The translations under genes and the position numbers were made by a program. 64,000 bases of DNA from Sanghuangporus weigelae (taxonomy: Eukaryota; Basidiomycota; Agaricomycetes; Hymenochaetales; Hymenochaetaceae), in the NCBI GenBank assembly GCA_033182465.1, contig CP137323.1:1860001-1924000 (forward strand). The letters are read 5' to 3'. This document shows, piece after piece, positions 59,655 through 64,000 of this stretch (position 1 is the stretch's first letter; every line of letters starts with the position of its first letter). The notes beneath the pieces are model-generated. The model worked only from the letters and a program-made list of their open reading frames with translations. It was not told the DNA's origin and did not search any database.

Positions 59655-62600
59655 TAGTAATAGTAAAAGAGACGCGGATGATGTTCTGCATAGACTCTCG
59701 GACCATTTCCCCCCCTTTCTTTCAAAGGTTCCGGTCAGCACGTTCGTTGCTGTTGCAATTATTAGATGCGATATTGCTCGAAGCGCAATGCTCCTGAGTA
59801 TTGAACACAGCAGCAAGTTCTTCCCTTCTTATCTGCGACGAAGCGATTCAGGAATTTCAGGTGTACGCGTCATAGCCAGCTCTGAGACACGAACTCAGAT
59901 GAAGAATCTGCGACGATTCTTTCGCCGGAATCGCCAGGTTCCGTTTCATGTATTTATTTGAAGACGCTGAATATGCACGATTTCGGACCGAACTGAGGTT
60001 TTCAAGTGCCAAGGTCTCGCGTTCCGGCGAAATTTCTAGAAAATCCCATCAAGGCGACAACAAGACCTTTCAGTGTATCTAAACAAATGCGGATTGTGTC
60101 CATTCCAGTATATGTCCCTGAATAGGAGGACCAGGATGACAAAGTTGCGATGATGCAATTCTGATAGTACTGCCCTGAAACTCCGCTCAGAGTTGGGTCG
60201 TCTTCCTAACTCTATATTGTACGTATCTCTTATGAGCACCGCATCATCATCGTGATGTCAGTATCAGTATCAGCTACGATTGTTAACTACCAGAGGATCC
60301 TGGATTCACCGAGGTTACGTCGTGAGTTCCTGGCATGGGTCAATGGAATCCATCTGGATGGTGAAATCATTGCCCCACAGATCCGCTGGCAATGATAGTC
60401 GAAGCTTCCTCCGATTTGCATCGCATTTGCTAAACGGGAGGTTCAAGACGAATAGCTGGATACGGTACGATCCTTCTCCGTCCCAAATCCGAGGCTGCAA
60501 TTTCAAAACGACCGTCGGTCAATTGAAAGATTCTCCGCGCTGAATGATAGGGAATGCCTCGTGTGTGATCAGTTACACTAGTCTGTAAGTACAATACAAT
60601 ACAATACAAGGTCGACTTATCATAAGCTTATCCGTCCTCATCCGGAAATTGCTCGGTAAACTCTGATGGACTATCAGGAGCTCCTGTCTACAGAATCCAA
60701 GGGCACCACTGGATCTGTGCTGACTTCGTCCTTCCCGCGAGGCTCACAAGGCACAGACAGACGAAAAAGGTAACCTCCGGTGGTAAAGCAATCGACGTCA
60801 TGATGCATTCAGATGTTTCAACCCGAGCAATACTATCGCAAGAGATCACGATTCTCGAAGATCGAAGAGCACGAGGTACAACCTGGTACAATTAGATGAG
60901 TGAATCCATTCGTCCGTCTGTCCTCGGTCTCTATGCAACTATAAACTATTCAATAGATATTTTGTAATCATTACTCTCATGCAAGCCTTCGAGATCCGAC
61001 CTCGTGTCCCCTGAAAGTACTATTTCTTCTCTCGGATTCAAACTCATGCGCTCTGAAGTCCACGGAGCGTCGGGGAGGAGACCCGGATTTTGGCCATGAG
61101 AAGCATGATGAGCTCCACTTTCGTCCAGTTTTTACCTCGGGAGATGTACAAAATTTCCTAGGATGCGAAGGCAAGATAGCTATTGGCTGGCGAAAAAGCC
61201 AAGTTATAGGGATCATTTGTAAGACCGATTCCTTGAGCTATTTATTCCTGATTCAAGATATGATCGAACGAGATTGTATATGCGTACGAAACCCGAAAAC
61301 CTCGAAATTTCAGGGCTATTCACCAGAGATACTTGACCTAATTCTCAGAGCTCCCCGTCCTCTGTAGTTTCACTCATAATGTGCGCTCAGTAGGTAAAGG
61401 CGTCTATCCGAATTGAGCACAAGAACCCTCTTCACGATTGCAGTTATCGTTGGTGAAACGAGTAAGCGCCAAGTCTTTCACCGATCCCCAAAGGTAAGGT
61501 CATCGTTTCCTTCTCGGATGCTTTTGTGAGTGATTTCGTTTCAAAATACGTGGAAGGCGCTCAACAGGAATAAGCGACGCGTTGGCATTGCGAAACTCCC
61601 TAGACTAATGCCGCATTAAATGGAAGCTCGCACCGAATGAAGATTAGGCGCGCGCGCGCGCGTCTCTGTCTCAATATTAATCAGATGCATGGCGACACCT
61701 TTCAATTCTTTCCGAGATTCAAGTCAGACACTAATAGCAATATCCCTTTTTGATTCCGCAGGTGAGTGCTTCTCATCAAAAGTACACTGATTGCTGTTTC
61801 GCCGCATAGCTCCGAGTCGAGTCAGATCTTCTCAATAAGCGCCCTAGGGGAAAAGACTGCAGGACAATCAATTACATCTACACAGCCCTGGAGATGAAGA
61901 TATGGGCTTTCACAGAATCATAATACTCGCTTGAGGAAGACAGTCACTATGGAGTCGAGTCACAGTTGGACGTTGAAGACATATCACGGAGAGATATCCG
62001 CTGGCACTCGCTGCTTCGCCTCAATGGAGTCTCGAGATGTGAAGCGATTCTATTTCCTAATCTTCGAGGCGCCTGCATTGGATGCAGTGCTTCGTACGGT
62101 GACTAGGTGACTAGGTCGCTCTTCAAGACTCTGTTCTCATAGCCCTCAATCAACACTTCACAAAGGAAAGAGACTGCATGTATGGAGCTTGTGAGGAGTA
62201 GCAATCTTCCCTGGACATGAGGCAAACTTACTATCGATAGGATTCTACAGCGACATGCTCTACGTCTATGATCTTATGAACTCTGGCGACTGAGATCGGT
62301 CTTACTTTCCTATCTTTGGGGTGTGACTCAAGGTGCTGTGAGATTTGAGAAGGTCTAACGTGTCCCGGAAGCGTCGAGCGTCTTGCATTTTCAGCTTGTA
62401 TGAACAAATTGTATTCATAAGCAGTGTTGTTGCCTGATAGACGCCTTACAGACGTCCATCGGAATCCAGACTTTTCATCTGCTTACTGGCACGTGTCGAT
62501 GTAATGAAGGTACGGAGAGGTCACCAAAGAGAACGAAAAATTGATCTTGGACTCGAGCGCTTGAGACTCGGAGTTTCGATCGTATACCGAGCTTATGTCC

Positions 62601-64000
62601 TAGGCTAAAGTGAGGCGGGGAACCATAACACGAGAGGCGCCTTTTGCAATCATGAAGCTAGTACTGTGGTACATGGTAGGGTTGCTGTCCAGATCAAACA
62701 GAGAATTCTGTTCGTCAGCTAGCTGTCTAGCTCCGAGCCATTCCTCCTTGAAGCAGAGTCTGATATTGGACAGGTAACTACAATTGTTTACTTATTCTGG
62801 CCTCGAAGAAGTTTTTAGTACCTGCAGGCGGACAGTTTGACATCCTGTTCCTACTCGGTTGTCTTCCTAAACGTACCTTTTTTTTCGGTTACTACAGAAA
62901 ACTGAAGCGTTAGCCAAAATTTGCTCCTTCCCTACCCCCCACATAAAGATTTCCACTGTCCGGAGCTCAAGCACATCTTTCGGCTCATTGATCCGGATCG
63001 TCTACTATTCGGCGTTCCAGGGAAAATAAATTTGACTTCTAGTGAATACCGATCAAATGTTGGTCGACAAATAAAGGAGTTCGGTGTTCTTTGTTATCCT
63101 CGAGTGCTCCTAATAGTAACAAGATAACCCAGACACAATTTCGAGCGAGAAGTGGAAGTGACACTATTGAATCAAGCAAGGGCTCCTGTTTTCCAGCCGC
63201 GAACAGATTATCACCTGAATGCGAGTCTTCTTGCTGGAGGTACTCCAGGCTAGCCATTAGGAGTCGGCAATTTAAGGACCACTTCTACTCCCGGCTTCTA
63301 CTCACAATCAGACTTATATTCCATCCATTTGGATAACAGCTGTTCACTTCGGAGAACAGTTCACGTCGTAGGCGCAGTTGCATTCACGGGCTCTGCCGAA
63401 CGGGGGAACGGACACCGCGGTAGAGAAGAAGGTTGAGGACGTGGCTCCCATAGGCCTTGTAATAGCGTGTGATTCAGTACATGAATAAGGGCGGTGCTCG
63501 CTGTCTTTTGATACATTATAAGAGATGAGAGACATACACAGCAGGGAATCACACTGACAGAAACTCACCGAGTCTCACCACGTATTTACTCCCTTCTCGT
63601 GATTATTAATTAATGCATTAGCATATGGCAAAGTGGGGTTGAGTGGGTCCATGTGTAATCCGTGTTTTGATGGCGACTAAGTGAGACTCGTGTCTTATTC
63701 TTTGCCAAATATGGAGCATAAAGGCGTAGAGGCTGATAAAACCACGAGTACAAAGCCGTAGTGAGGTACGGAAAGGCCTGAATATCGTCAGCGAGCGTAC
63801 TGCAGTGCCTCTACGGATATGTTTTCGACATGATCCGTCGCCCCTAATGGCAGCTTGAAAGCGAGAACACAGTGGTTATGCGCTTAAAAGATGCCGCGAG
63901 AAGCCAACAAAGCTCGGAACCTGTTTCAATTATCAGAAAGAGGAGAGGCAAGGTCCGAGAGTGCTCCCTAAGTCGTCTAATCCCACCGTCAGATGCCTGT
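59655..64000. other. Gene-poor region at the right end of the window
   Basis: Frames are all shorter than 120 codons and none resembles a known family. A (TACAA)n run at 60590-60610 and a (CG)n run at 61649-61662 are simple repeats. The stretch 62080-62125 holds a TGACTAGG tandem pair. I see no terminal repeats, RNA gene or splice-supported exon chain. The region may hold decayed or species-specific sequence. Confidence 0.4.

Noticed and set aside
61649-61662. Alternating CG run as a possible Z-DNA or origin element
   Set aside because: A short dinucleotide repeat with no associated feature; too common to interpret.

Overview
The window looks like nuclear DNA of a filamentous basidiomycete, most likely an agaricomycete. 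Genes are split by many introns of about 45-65 bases with GT/AG ends. The products are fungal: a PalB/Rim13 calpain, phenylalanine ammonia-lyase, RIT1, a CSC1-type channel and microsomal P450s. Both strands are used and there are no operons. All exon chains here were read by eye, from homology to known families and from splice signals, so internal boundaries are approximate.

Layout. 0-9 kb: a calpain-like protease (+) and a FAD-dependent amine oxidase (-). 9-13 kb: the pre-rRNA processing nuclease FCF1 (-), and facing away from it an unrecognised multi-exon gene (+). 13-25.5 kb: a gene-poor stretch interrupted only by phenylalanine ammonia-lyase (-). 25.5-39 kb: a compact housekeeping block with RIT1 (-), 3-hydroxyacyl-CoA dehydrogenase (+), arginine-type carbamoyl-phosphate synthase large chain (+), a GNAT acetyltransferase (-), a Nab2-like CCCH protein (+) and a D-glycerate 3-kinase-like protein (-). 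RIT1/dehydrogenase and GNAT/Nab2 are head-to-head pairs sharing 0.3-0.4 kb promoters.

39-50 kb is the most unusual part. A two-gene unit, an unrecognised gene on the minus strand facing away from a cytochrome P450 on the plus strand, occurs twice in tandem. The second P450 carries one in-frame stop in an otherwise complete frame. The two P450s share a perfectly identical 188-base tract that includes a whole intron, although neighbouring exon sequence differs by about 20%, which points to recent gene conversion. A diverged repeat with a shared reading frame flanks the first P450.

50-58.3 kb holds a CSC1/OSCA-type channel gene with a 10-base micro-exon, and a probable trihelix-like DNA-binding protein with an unusually long first intron. 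58.3-64 kb has no recognisable gene but carries a short non-autonomous DNA transposon (Tc1/mariner-type, TA target site) at 58987-59654. I saw no tRNA, rRNA, CRISPR array or retroelement that I could support.
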